Source: Pagrus major
Lineage: Eukaryota > Chordata > Actinopteri > Spariformes > Sparidae
Direction: 5' to 3'
DNA length: 64,000 bases
NCBI RefSeq assembly: GCF_040436345.1
Contig: NC_133236.1
Span: forward strand, 14,355,966-14,419,965
Under the pieces are notes generated by a model. It was given only the letters and a program-made list of their open reading frames with translations. It did not search any database and was not told the origin of the DNA. The position numbers were made by a program, and so were the translations under genes. Positions 1-14,000 of the stretch are shown here, piece by piece (the stretch's first letter is position 1; the number at the start of each line of letters is the position of its first letter).

Positions 1-500
1 GTGAATGACTTTAGGTGGCTGAATACGTTAGGCATCTCGTTTTATATATTATAAAAAGCATTGATTGGATGTTTTCAAGTTTCAAAAGTATGTTATGCAT
101 TTTGTAGTAATCTCACAAGTTATGGGAAAATGCCAATTTGTCACATGTAGTTTTCCTTAAGGGTATGAAATAGGTATTGAATGTCAAAGGTAGCTCCCGT
201 CTTTTGCAGTACAAGGAAGCGAATTAAGTCCTTGTCGATGTGTTGTGCTTTACACGGTAAAAATCAATGTTGCTGAATCCCCCAAGGAAAAAAAAAGGAA
301 GCATTTTGCGTGTCTAGGAAACGTGTGTGTATGTATATTGTTTCCATTTTATTTCCATTTAGGAGGATATAATTAGTGTAATAGGTCTTTGTTTGTCCGA
401 TTCCATTCCATGGAAATTACAAGTATGTTGTACATACTGCCAACAATTGTCTTGCAAGTTGAGGCCTACCTTTACTATGAGACTATAAAATAAACTATTT
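1..500 (+). other. possible 3' UTR end of an unseen convergent gene
   Basis: No coding sequence is recognised here. The stretch is AT-rich and ends with an AATAAA hexamer at 489-494, followed by a T-rich stretch, as the tail of a plus-strand transcript might. In human the gene beyond the 3' end of FNTB is MAX, transcribed towards FNTB, so a max 3' UTR would fit. That is inference from synteny only; nothing in the bases names the gene. Confidence 0.2.
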
Positions 501-1655
501 TATCCTTTAACATGCTCCCTGTCGTTTATTTGGCCGCCACAGCAACATTTCCAGTCACCTTTCTCCTCTCTGACTGCAGCAGAGGAGCTTTCAGGACTGG
601 ATGTGCGGTCTGTGGTGCAGCAGACAAACAAGACTACAGGTTTTTCTGGTTTCCACTGATGCAGGCAGGTGTGTAGAAAATGACTGAGGGCATAATGTAC
701 TTTCATGTGACGATTCGCTCCGTACACTGGTTTTTAACCATTTAGAGGCAACAAACTGGGCCAGCTGATGTTTTCGTCTGTGAGCAGCGGCCAGCCTACT
801 TTCAGTCTGAACATGGCGTCTTTTCTGATTTTTGTTTATTGTCCTTCATTTCCTGCTTTCAGGCAGGAGCAGAGTGTGGATCTAAGAAATACTGAGGTCA
901 TGAGTCCGTTTCATGACCAATTATTTACTGATTTAATTTTTATATTTACTGAAGTTTCATTTCAATGGAGCGGTTATGTCAAAGAAATTCCTCTGGAGAG
1001 TAACAGCGGCATTTAATCCATTAATGTCCACAGACGAGTTTCACAATTTCCTTTACAGCACTTTAAGTACCAGCTAAGTTCAATTCCACTGAATGTTTTA
1101 CAACCGGTCTTGGTAAGAGGCTACAGTGCAGGGTTTTCTGGACATACCAGTAATTATGTAGATGATTGTATAGGGGAATAAAGGGCTCGGGTTATTCTGA
1201 CGTGCTGACTTTCTGGTGCGAACAATGAAAATGTTTAGTCGCACTTGAAAGATTTTTTGGCGCATGTGTGACCAAGAATGTTAGATTTTGTCATGTGAAG
1301 CCACGTCTTGACAGTTTTCACTGTAAATTTTGTGTTTTGACCTGAGAGAAAAAAATCTGTGGAGCATCTTGTACGTAGTTGGTCATACAAACTAGCGTTA
1401 AAAACAATTCGACAATAAATCGGCTCATTTAAATCTTTTGTAATTTTCCAAGCAAAAATGCAAAATATATTGAACAAAATGGAGGACCTAACCTCAAAAT
1501 CCTTGGTCGTAGTTGCAGCTCTGCTTTTAGTCTACTCCTGTTTTTAGTTTAGATTTTTTTTTATTTAGCAGAACCTATTCAAGCAATGATTCGTCTGACA
1601 TGTGTACCAGTCCTTAAATAGCTATAAAGCATCTCACAACAACATTATAAAACGT
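501..1655. other. intergenic, no recognised feature
   Basis: This lies between the possible convergent transcript end and the fntb poly(A) signals. The open frames here (about 60-80 codons) have no recognisable domain and non-coding composition. Around 1215-1280 there are scattered gtcgcac / gcgcatgtgtgacc words resembling the hAT terminal sequence at 45.1-45.2 kb. The match is too weak to call a copy. Confidence 0.4.
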
Positions 1656-1703
1656 TTTATTAACTTCCGTCATACTGTAACTTTAGAAAGTTTCACTTTT
1701 ATT
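1656..1703 (-). terminator. fntb: candidate poly(A) signals of fntb
   Basis: Read on the minus strand, AATAAA hexamers lie at 1698-1703 and 1656-1661, 247 and 289 bases beyond the fntb stop codon. The second is followed by a GT-rich stretch (ttataatgttgttgtgag), the usual downstream element, so it is the better candidate. A 3' UTR of about 0.25-0.32 kb is implied. Transcript ends were not available. Confidence 0.45.
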
Positions 1704-1949
1704 TCAGAGAATGAAAACAAGAGGCATTGCAAGCAAAAACTCAGCTGAATGCGAAGCTGTCCACACACGACTGACGACCTTTAACTCGGGCAAACTGCTC
1801 CTAAACTCCAGCCCTCGTTTCTACTGAGGGTCGACCCTCCGAACGCTTCTCGGGCTCGTCTACATCAGACCTGACCGCTGTTTGCTGGTTCGAGTCCTTT
1901 TCCCAGAGTTGGCAGGTTCACGCGCAGTGACGTCTCCACTGAGGACTAA

Positions 1950-2111
1950 CTAGGACTGATGGTCTGCCGATCCGGAGGCGGGATCCTCCAGTCTGTCGTC
2001 AGCAGAGGCAGCGGGCTGCTTCTTGACGTCGGGGACAGGCAGCCGGAGGAAGTGCTGCACTGCCTGAGCCACCTTCTCTGGACAAATGTTGTAAACTGGA
2101 TGAGTTGGAGC
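1950..2111 (-). CDS. fntb: fntb coding exon 12 (last)
   Basis: Residues 380-432 and TAG stop at 1950-1952. It starts APTHPVYNICPEKV, matching the conserved THPVYNI segment, and ends in a polar, poorly conserved acidic tail as in other species. Confidence 0.94.
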   Translation of the reverse strand, partial: APTHPVYNICPEKVAQAVQHFLRLPVPDVKKQPAASADDRLEDPASGSADHQS

Positions 2112-4973
2112 CTAAAGAAGAGGACAAAAAGTCATTTGAAGCAGCATCACAGCTTTATCTAACTCCTTTATACAGTTTCACTTTTACCTATTCTGTATGT
2201 CCTAACAATTACAGTACACTGTAACTTGACTCCACTGTCCAGAGACTCTTCATTGATTTCTTCAGAGTGAAAGAATCAATTTCTTTAAACACTTCTGCAC
2301 TGTATTTAAATGTATCTAAAATGCATTTTCCATCTTTATCAAACAGTATTTCTGAAACCAAAAACATAAAATTGAGGCACACAAAGCGAGTACACACACC
2401 TCTCAACACACAATACAGTACAATTAAGACTTTTCAAGTCAGGAAGTTAAATTTACGAACAAACTAAGAAAAGAAATCCTGAACAAATATAATGCTCAAA
2501 CAGGAACAGAAAATCAAAAACTCACTGATCCAAGTGTTTTGGGATTTGGTTGGATATGGAACAGCAGCTATCAGAGGCCATCAGGCTATGGATTTTTAAT
2601 TTAATTCATCAATTAGTATATTTGAGATATGTTAGAGGATACAGTGACGTATCCACGCAGTTGGATTATTCTTTTTTCATTCATTGTATTAAAGAAAATG
2701 ATACTGGAAATCCACAAGAAAGAAGAAATGTGTTATTATTTGAACATGGAAAAGATGATAGCTATTAAAAAAGAACAAACTAACTCAATTTGAAACAATA
2801 TAGGGAGATATTTAACTGGCACTGAGTTCATCAAAACGAAACCTTTGTACTTAAACTTGTTTTTCATTGTTTTTCTTTTTTTCCCAGAAGGCAATAATGC
2901 CACATAGAGTAAAATTAATTGATTGGTCATGAACTTGTAAAGGATTGTTGTATAAGATGTATGCACGTTAATGCATAATTAACAAATTTCATTTGTGTTG
3001 GTCAGATGACATATTGAGTTGAGCTTATTTGTTAAGTGTGATTTAAATGCACGTTGTCTTTGTATTTATTTTTGTTTGGTTTGTCTTCACTTTGCTTTGT
3101 TTTGTTGAGTTTAAGTGGACGTTGTATCTCGGAAAAATCCAAATAAAATCTCATAAAAAAAAAAAAAAATCTCCTGTATTTCGTCAGCTCTAGCTTGTGG
3201 TAGCAGAGAAAACAGTGCAATTCAATCTGACACAACACGGCCACAAATGAAGCCTCAGGAATTTCCAAAGTTGAATCAACATCTAACTGATGATGTCTCA
3301 AAAAAAGAGAACATATTCTTGTTTTGTATCTATTTTATGGATTTATTCATGTTTTCTCTAAATTGCATTTAGATATTTTTGTTATAAATGTTGTAATATA
3401 CATTTTCCTCATAGCAGTATTTTGTATTTTATTTTGAAATATCAGATCAGCAAGTATTGAAAATTGTAACAGGATACGCCGATTAAACAATTAATCATTA
3501 ATACCCCTACCTCTGTTTGTTGGTAAAAGGAGCATAAACAATAAAACTAATCCTAGATTCTGACCTCCAGCATACAGAGATACATAAAACAAACCCACTG
3601 TTGGGTGACTGGCTGGCTGCTGAATTATATATTATAACCTCAGGGGCATTGTTGAAGCTTAAAAGGTACCCAAAAGTCACACTTTAAAGATATCATGTAA
3701 AAATATTACTTTAATAAACGTGAAAGTCACCCATACGAATAGTACTGAAGTAAAAGTAAATGATATATAATTAAATGTATGAATGTACTGCATACTGTAG
3801 GTCGACCAGTTGTCCTACTAGCTCGTTATCGGATACAATATTCCACATTTTTCAGTATCAGTGTTTCTTTAAACTGTTTGCCAATAAAATAAAATTAAGC
3901 TGCTTTGCCTCCGATGCAACACGCAATCTGCAAAGTAACTAAAGTTATCAAATAAATGTGGTAAAAAGTACTCCAAAACTTAGTGGAGTGGAAGTTTAAA
4001 GTAGTAGAAAAAGGAAGTACGTCAAACATGTACTTGAATGTACTTCCATCACTGCGAAGAGGTGATATGCAAATGCGTGTCACAATGGGCAGATTTACTG
4101 TAACCAGCTGTCAGTGTGAGTAATACAACAGGAAACAGGAAATAAAAGCAACACCACGGCCGCTGTCACTGACATCTTTAAGTAAAACCACATCTTGATT
4201 GCTCTAACTCCACCAAACAGTCACTGCTTCTCCTTTTATATCTGCATCAAAGTGAGACGAGATCAGGAAATAAAAGCCTCGACCGTCACACCGAAGATAT
4301 AAAAGCATGTGATGCATTTAAAGGAGCAGAAATGAAGAACAGCGCCATCCTCTCTTGACTGTCTAAATTCACAGCAAATGTTTCTGCAAACTAGCAGATT
4401 AAAAGAAGCCAGCAGTTTAATAATTTACCACATGGTGGAAACATTAAAGGGTTCAAGTGCATCAGAGGCAAAATGAGCCGAGATGAGACTTTTTTTAAAA
4501 AGGCGCTCAGTTAATTTAATTTGCTTTAATTTTTTTCTTTTCATTTTCAAGGATCTGCAGATAAACATTACTGCTGTAGACGCTGTAACACCAATTAAAT
4601 CATCAAAACTGATCCATCGTGCTGTTTGGTAACAAAGTAAACAACACATTTAGGAGTAATGCTCATCTTTTAGGAGACACTACTACTTTAGACGAATCCT
4701 TTCTCATCAGAAAGTAATCCATTTTTTAATTAATCCACCCGTCTTCCCTTACCAATCTGTTCTCCTCCCTGCCGAGGATCATCTCATGATGGAGGTCCAT
4801 GTTTCCAAAGTGCTGTGCGATGGAGAGGCCGCTCAGGCAGTAACACGTGTGGTAGAAATCTCTGGATCTGGACACATGAACACACAACACGAGACACTCA
4901 TGTGGACGAGTACAGCAAAGTGAATCACACTTGATTGTGTAGAGTGTGCCAGCCTTGATGTGTGGCGTGATGT

Positions 4974-5030
<57 letters not shown>

Positions 5031-8000
5031 TGAGAGTGTGTCCAGATGGTGTGGAACTGACTTGCCAGGCTTATCCAGGAGGCCCCCTGTTGGGTTCTGA
5101 CAGCACAGGAGGATGTACTCCTGCAAGGCCTGCTGCTCAAACATCCACCGCTGCCGACTCAGCTCCGACTCTCCTGCACAAACAGTCCAGTCAAACTCAA
5201 AACTCTCATTTAAGACTCATTGTTTTCTTGTCGATTGAAGGTTGCTACTCTCGCTAGTCAGCACCAGAAATACTAGTCTAGTCTAGGTTAAAGGTGCATT
5301 ATGTAGTTTCAATTCTGCTCCTGTTTCTCTTTACTTTTTATTGCATGATGCATTTTCTGAGTGCTGCTTGAAGGTCTTGTTAACTGCAAATTGAACTTTA
5401 AAATGCACGAGGACATAAACTTTTGTGAGAAACTCACTTAAAAATGTGTTTTCAGGTTGGAAATTGATGAGCCAACAGTATATTTCCAACAGCTGACTCT
5501 CCTTTTGTATAGCTCACTTGCATGGAGGAATTCCACAAGAAAACCAAATTAATTACACTTAAGATCTGGAAGCAGTTTTTCTCGGTTTATTGTGAGCAAA
5601 ATCACGTTTTGTCAAATTCTCAAGCCACGTGAAGAAATTTCTCACATGTAAGTGGAGAAAAATGATACTGAGTGAACTTTCAAGAGAGAAAAGGGTAAGA
5701 AAAACAGCAGTGATCGGAGTTTTGAGTAGAAAAAAAAGTGCACCAGCTGGTCAGTTTTTACAACTCGTGAAGAAAACTTCGTTAGACAGCATGCCTGACC
5801 TCAGGCCTTTACTATGACTGAAGATACAGTACCTTCTTTGAATAAGGCTCTGTGGAGTAGAGGCAGGAGTCCAGCCTGCCAGAAAGAGTAGCAGCCGTCC
5901 ACCAGTTTGTTACAGCGGCCCTGGAAGCCTCCTTCGAATCGCATTTGTCTGCTGACCACCCACCGCTGAGGAGGACAAACACACATTTAGCGCACATTAG
6001 TGATTTCACCATGCTGGAATTTCTAACTGCGACACAATACCTCGAAAAACATCAATATTCAACACCACTTTCTATACCGTGAGGAAACATTGACACAACA
6101 TACAGGGCATCACCGTTTAGATTTTATTTAAAAGGAGGATGTTAAACCCTCCTCAGCGACAGAGCAGTTCTGAAACCCCCTCAGGGTCTCACAGGACCAG
6201 AGGCAGAGACGCAGGAGAAGAAATGAAGGAAAGCGGCGTCTTAAAATTGTCAAAATGGGAGGGAATTTGCATTATCATTGCCATGGAAACCGTTAATTGG
6301 TGCGGATCCAGTGTAGATGACTTGGATTGAGTAATAATGGAATATTGGGTTTAACACCAGCTGGGGTCTGATCTGTCAGAGGAAGAGGGAGGACAGTGTT
6401 TATCTTATTAGTGTTAGCTCAGGGGTTAATTTCAGAAGGAAAAACAAAGGAAACATGCTTATAAATGTGCATCATGTTCAACGTGAGTCAGAATGACTAA
6501 GTTTTAAATGGTAGAGAGACTTTAACCATCACTATTTCACAAATGTTCGAGGACATTCTTTCCTCGTGAAGGAAATCTGATCCGTCATGTGACATGAACC
6601 GAGATCTTCGATCAGTAAATCTACATGATAACTGCTTCATGCGTGCTGCTGCTGAGAGTCTGTATTTAATTAGAACAGACAGACTGATCAGTCATTGACC
6701 AGGCTGCGCTGTGGGAAACATGCGGCTTCCCTTTCTCTGCACCTGACAGGCAGCGCTTTTTAAAAAGCCGTCATTGTCTTCACTTGGTTGTACAAATGTC
6801 TCTGCTCTTCACTAGATTGTTAACTGTCATCCTTGAATATGGAACCTCAGTAATACGGAGTAATAAACACAACAAGGCCACATAAATCTGAGCGCTGCCA
6901 GCAACGTGAATCTTTTCTGAATGTTGATTAACTCATTCTCTCGGGGATGAAAACTGGGGCTGTTTCATAGCGTGTGACTCATCCTCCATCGCTCGAGAAA
7001 GGACAACTTCATAAAAGCCATTTTTGTTCACACCCACTCAAATACCGCATAATGTTCAGGAAACAAAATGGTTGTTCAATTAAAAGAACTAAACTGTATG
7101 TATTAATAGACACAGCGATAAAGGATTTACAGACATTTTTAGTGTCCACTTGCTTTGAAAGCTGGGGCTAAAAAATGTGTGGAAAAATTAGTCTATAAAA
7201 CGGAGAAAAGACAGCAAATTAGGAAAACGATAATTGCACTATATCGGACTTGTGTCAACTGCTGTGACACGTAGCTGAACAGAGGCGATAGTGTACAGCA
7301 GGTGAGTCCTGCTGCTGTGGATATTCTCGACCTGGTGTCAACTTCCAACTTTAACTGCACCACAGAAGACCGTCCTGGCCCCCGTCTGTCACCTCCAGCT
7401 CCACTGACACTCAGGTTAAACCCCCCCAGACAGAAGTCTATATTTGCAGAGGTTCTCCAGGGCACACACAGGGACACGGGAAACTTCAGAGGCCGTGCAC
7501 TGCTAAACTTTGGCTGTGCGGTTGTTTAAAGAAGGAGGGATGTTTTAACGGCCTACTAGCATAAAGAGAAACTGGTTTTCACATGCAAATGTGACTTTAT
7601 GAACACAGAATTTGAATAGATGCTGGATGATAGTGACGGTATGATGGCAGTTGCCAGAGGAGCATTTTACATCCTTGATACTTTGAATATAAAGTGTTTC
7701 TCTATCCTGAAAGATAACTATAAATGTTGCCTAACAGACTCTGAACACTTGTTTCTCCTTTAAATAACAGGTCAAAGAAATGCTGCAGGGAGGCCTGCTG
7801 GAGACACACACCATCTCTTCTCCAGATGACCTGAAGCTCAGAGAGAAAGTAAAGAGGCAATTCAGAGACTTAGTGCTATTTATATACTGATTTCCATGGT
7901 CGCTAATCCTCTTTTTTAGAGAAATTGGTACAGCGTATTAATCATTTATGAAGGTCTAGGATAGCGACTTAATCGTGTGTATAATATTAACGCTATTATT

Positions 8001-11000
8001 ATTGTTAGCCTACTTAGCTTACGCTTCTAAAGCCTTGAAAGTGCAGCCAGTGCACCAGTTATGATATTTTGTCACACTAGTTCTACCAGCACCGGAAGTA
8101 TCACCTATATTCATTTCCCCAGTAACCCACCCAGGAAACTCGTGGATAAAATGTCAGAAAATGCCCAAGATGACGTCCTCAAATGTCTTGTTTTGTACAC
8201 AACCCAAATATATCCATTTAACTGTCATAGAGGAGGAAAGAAACCAAAAAATATTCACATTTAAGAAGCTGGATTCAGAGAATACTGACTTTTCTTTCTT
8301 CAAATATTAATCAAACCTATAATAATAATTCAAAGTTGACGATTGATTAGCGTTGCAAATCTAATCTCTCAAGTGCATTTTCTGGCACTTTAAGCACCAC
8401 AAGCTGAGAATACACACACCTCTACGGCAGATACCTCCAAAACTTGGCAACTCACACCAGAACAATCTAGGTGAATAAACAGCACCACAGATATGAGAAA
8501 AAGTTGTTTTTAGGGTGAACTGTTCCTTTAAACATCTATTTTGCTGCAGTCCTTGAGTCCTTGAACACATCTCTTTAGTTCTAACCACACTAAAGCCCCA
8601 AGGCTGATGTTCTGACCTGTTATGTCTGTGGAAGAAGTCAAATGACAGAAGACTGAGCCTGGTGGTGTCATAAAGAACTAAAATGAAAAAATGTCAAGGT
8701 GTCGCTCAGAGCTGCACCTGAAAATGATTCTGTGAGACAGAAAATGTTGCTGAAAACAAATTCAAGGAAACTGATGAACGACAAAATAAGCAAAAAGAAA
8801 AACTGTGATATTTGGTACCAACATGGGTCTTCAACAGACATCATCGGACCTTTGACTTTATGAGATCTCGCTCTGGGTTACAAGATTTGATTCTTATTTT
8901 ATCACAGCTGTGTGTTTCCGCTTGGCCCTTCAGCAGCCTATAAAAGGGATATTGCTCCAGCACAAAGGCTCTGTTGTGACCGACGCTGATAGCATCTTCT
9001 TTGTCCTTAAACTCGAGCCCAAGTTGAACCTCAGGTTATTCTGAGCAGAGGGTGTTTTATGTTACTCTCGTACCCTTTTTGTTTTCTTTGAATAACTGAG
9101 AAATGCGCCCGTTATTGTGAAAATGTCAGATGATGGGGGTTTCTCACCAGCAAGGCTTTGAGATCCAGCATATGTTCTTTCCCCAGGATGACGAGGGCGG
9201 CTGTGCCACAGAAAGTGTAGCCACCGTGGGCCTCCAAACCTGGCACCCCGCTCAGGCCGCCCTCCCAGTTCTGACAGCTGGAGACAGAGGAAACGGTCAA
9301 TAAAACAAACTCTCTGGTTTATGGACAAATGGAGGCACAAAACGGTCTCAAATCAATAAGAGTGGTGGTGGTGGTGGGTTGCACCTGAGGATCCAGTTGG
9401 TCGTGTCCTCAAACAGCTTCGGTGTGAGGATGTTTGTGAGCGATGCAACAGAAGCTGCACAATATGCGCTCCTATAAAAAGGAAAAAAAACAGATGTGGG
9501 CGAGCAGGAAGTCTCCTCCCACACTTACATGATATCTTCCAAAGCATCGTATTTTTAGACTGCCAGCACACCAAATATAAACATCCAGTTTGTTTTTTAG
9601 CCTGTCACACTGTGAAGTGCTCTTCAGGGCTTTTTTGTCTTTAGATTTACTGTTAAAAGACTGTAAAGCTTTGAACCTTGGACTTATGAAGAATTCAAAG
9701 ATGAGGCTCATACTAATTTATCTTTATTGTTATTATCAACAAGTTCCCCTAAAGAGAGCAGAAACAGCAGTGAATTTACCCCACTAACAAATATCACCTG
9801 TGCAGCCAAAGCCTGACATGTTTGAGTGATACATCATCATTACATTGAACATGAGTGGTGCTGACCATGTGCATGCTCAGGACATTTTAACTGAATATGA
9901 TGAATATATCACATGTCTTTATTGATTTTGTGGATAACGAATAAAAAGTGTTATTCTTTCAGAAAACGGCAGCGTTGCCGGTGACTTTGCCACACTAACT
10001 ATAGTATGAAGATAGCGGCAACACTTTATTTAAGGGCAGAAACAGTTAAGTAGTCGCTCATTAACATACATATTGGCGCTTTATTAGTCATGTTAAAACA
10101 CTTACTAATGCAAGACCACTTTCTACTACTGCTAGACCATTAAGAGTTTCCCTCCATAAGCTCTAGATATTCTACCTCAATAACACTTCATAAATATGGT
10201 TTGTAACAGAATGCAGTAGGTGGCAGTATGGACCTTCAAGGTTGGTTTGTGGAGAAGAAGAAGAAGAAGAAATCGAAGAAGAAGAAGAAGAAAGAAGAAG
10301 AAGGAGACAAAGACGAAGAAGATGGTCTACAATCTACAAGACAAATCGTATTAGAGCACTGGAACATTAAATCGTCTTTGCTCACTCCATCTTAAGTCTT
10401 TTTTACCCTCAGTTGGTCATAAACTACAGGATATTGACTTATCTTTAAAATATATTATGTGAAATGAGTTGTTATCTTATAGGTCTTACTAATACTCATG
10501 CTAATAAATTAATGGTTAACATGTGTACCTATGTTATGTGTATGTTGTAATATATTACATACCCTGTCTGTGGCACTCAGCCCATTTGTTTATACTGAAA
10601 ATGTATGTTTTAAAAACAGGGGCCACATTTTTTTAAGGCTTAGTTCTTTACAAAAACAGCTTGGCACTTTAGCAAACATGATTCAAACAAGAGTGAAAAG
10701 TCCCAACTGCACAAATGCACTATTTTTAGCTGCAGATTAATCCACATTTACTGCTCTGGTGAGTATTGGCAGCAGCAGGATGGTGTATGTATGACTGACT
10801 CACATCAATGGCCATGTTCATGCCAATGAAGGAACGTGCTAATGGATAATATAGGTCTACGGAACAGACGGCTTTAGTCGGATAAGTTCATTGTTAGTTT
10901 TGGTCTTTTCAAGGGATTTGTTGACGGTAATAAAATAATGAATATCACCAGACTTATCCTAAACGAAAAGTGGGTTAAAGCAAATCCTTCTGCTTCTTTA

Positions 11001-14000
11001 GGCCAATAAACCCCTTTAAAAATCCACTGGATTACATCAGGAATTAATACAAGGCGGTTCAGTTGACATTTTGGAGATGCGAGGTGTTCACAGGACAGCG
11101 ACAGATAAGCAAACCCGTGTGAGAGGAAAAGAGTTTAATAAAACATAACGATGCTGGAACATTAATTGGTTGGCAACTGAGAACAGCCTCCTCTGAGAGC
11201 GAGAAAGTTACTCTGACTTTTTTGGTTCTTTGTTGAAAGAGAAGACGATACCTCAAAGCTGCTTATTAAAACCCTGCTGCTCCACATAGCAGATTCAAAG
11301 AGAGAAAACCTGACACGCACACGCGCGCACAGAAACTCAGAAAAAAAAAATTCACTCTTATGCAAGAGAGATGTGGGTATTTCTCTTCTTCCATCAACGC
11401 TGAAAGGGAACAAAAAGAGCAAAACAATTCAAAGGAAAGGGAGATAAAAAGAGGCCTAGTTTTTAGAAATGTCCCACTTATTTGGTGAAAAGACTAAAAT
11501 TTATCTGACTGTCACACAACAAATACACAATAATGAATAACACTGCAGACACCGAATATGCTCTTAATTGAAACTGTGATGTGTGTTTTTCATTTTGGTG
11601 CTTTATGGATCTTATTGTGTGGTGCTGACAAACCAAATGCCACACCGGGAATCAAAAGAAGAAACGGAACAAACGGGTGGAGCAGGCAGCATCTTCTCCC
11701 GGTTCTCACCTGACATCCACTTCCCCTCCGACGTGCATCACGAACGAGCCGTCTGGCTGCTTCACTGACCATAGGAAATCTAACAGCTTCTCCCTGGAGA
11801 GCAGATATATATGGCGAGAAGAGGAGCAGGAGAGCAGAGGATATGGATTGAGTGAAGGAGATAAGGTGAGAGAAAGAACGGGGGAGGGGGAACAGTTCAA
11901 ATTTAATTAAGCATTGATAAAAAGTCAACACAGACATTTATAACTTCACCCTTATGCAGAATAAACACAGAAATGAGGATTAAAACATCATGTAAATATT
12001 AACTCTAAATGCTCAGCTGATTAAAAGCTTCGACAGCTCATAATTACTTTATTCCATAAAACTGATACAACGGAAAAAAGCTCGTTTAAGTTAATTTATA
12101 ATCCAAATCTTTTTCACTCAGACAGCACGAGGCGCTGTTCTTATTCTACCATCTATAGCAAATTGTTTAACCCTGAGTTATATCTCTCTGACAATGTCAC
12201 CGTGACAAACTGCTGATCTTGGCATCTGAAGGGATTTTTTTGAGACTTGAGTTATAAAACAGATAAAATGTCTCGAGTTTTGTAGATTCAAAATACTGCT
12301 GAGGACAAAATGTTCACTCTACATCAAAGCTATCTTTCTATGCCACTGAACACTATGCTAAAGTTTAGAGTGCAGCTTTAAAAACAGAAATCGTACATCT
12401 TTTTGAGAGTAAAATTGAAGCACTTTTCAAGCACATTCGAGGCACCTGAACCAAACATCTCATCTAGCCTTTATCCTCACATCTAAATTGTTACTAGAAA
12501 TGCATCTGTGAAAAATAAAGTCTACAGCATTCCTTTATACCCAAAGCAATCAATGTATACAGTCGCTCTATTTATTTTACCAGCTGTTCGTATTAACTTT
12601 GTATGTTTTAATCATAATTATCAGTGCTGGGTTAGGGTTAGTTGGAGGTCTGTACTACACAGTATGTTCAAAATCTTCTCATTATCAGGCCTCACTAAAC
12701 CTGACAAAGGAAATGAGGCAGTGTTCACACAAAGGTGGTTATCATCTTGATAAGCCAACCAAGGTTTTCTGCATGTAGCCGTGATTGTGTTCACATAAAA
12801 GGGGTGGTGTCTGCAGCATATGACCGAGGACCAAAAGCTATAAGCCAACCCAGAGTTAAACCTGAAGTTTGCCTGCTAACCCCAAATCCTGCTTCGTAGT
12901 ATAGGCCTCTTGGTAGGCCTTAAAAAAAAATCAAGCATTTTTTTCAAGCATATTCCTAATCTTGAACACACGGCAGTTAAAAGTTAAAGATTTTCCGAGT
13001 ATAACAAAACAATTAACTAACAATCCACCACTAAGACTCTATTGAAGTCTGCTTTTGTAGAGACTTTTCTGTGTTCTTTGAAGTTGTGTTTTTACCACCA
13101 CAGTTATACTCTGTGTAGTCTAAGACAGAGACCGTACCTGTCTATAACATTATAGGCCTCTTCTGTGCCGATGATACAGAGGGCGTTGACAGCAGCATAG
13201 GTAGGTGCGAGGTGGGCGTGCTGTCCTGGTCCTCCAGCAAAACCCCCCGTTGGGCTCTGACAGCGAGCCAGAAACTGACACACACTGTTGAGGGGGGGGA
13301 AAAAAAGAAGTTATTCCCAATGCAATGTTTAATTGTAGTTCAGTTTCTCACAGAGGTTGTACAGGACAGATTTCAGTGGGAGTGTGTACTTAAAGAAACA
13401 GTTTCCCATAAGATCCAAAAACAAATGCAAGCACTTTTCTTCCAATAACCTCACTCGGACAAACCAATTCTCTTACACATTACACACAAACAACAGCAGA
13501 AATCATAATCCACCAAATCATCTGCATTTCAGAACTACAGTCAGCAGGCTGTAAAGTGAGCACCACTGGCTCAGACATCTTGCTGATGTGGCACCGAGCT
13601 GAGACCTCCTCAACCACAGCTTCCTTTCTTTTCCGTCCTTCGTGCACAAAGCTGCTTCTCACATCAACGTCCTCTTCATCCTCCGCCATGGAGAGAAATC
13701 ACAAAACTGCGAGCGTGACTCAAGCCAACTGAGTTGGAAGAGAAACCTACATTAACTTTGGCCAACCGGTCCGGTGCCAATACTGACCTGAGAACAGTGT
13801 ACACTTCATGGGACAGAGAGAGCAATCTGTTGTAGGTTGCATTGTTAGAAATCCTTGAAGGGCCTGTGTGTGTGTGTATGTGTGTGTATGTGTGTGTGTC
13901 TGCGTGTGTGTGTGTGAGCGTCACACTGGCGCTGGGCAGTGCCAGCCGGTGAGTTGGCACCCCTCGCAGTAATAATGAGAGTGTGGGTTGGCAGTCTGGC

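Noticed and set aside
1215-1280. Possible second copy of the hAT terminus at 45.2 kb
   Set aside because: Only scattered gtcgcac and gcgcatgtgtgacc words match. There is no CAGGG end and no target duplication.
4833-5144. 103-codon minus-strand frame with a His-Thr repeat
   Set aside because: It reads through fntb exon 10, the CA microsatellite of intron 10 and exon 11. The His-Thr run is the intronic repeat.
8061-8264. 67-codon frame similar to that at 25192-25416
   Set aside because: The similarity (shared residues such as CHRG.KKP.NIH) comes from two copies of a non-coding dispersed repeat, not from a gene family.
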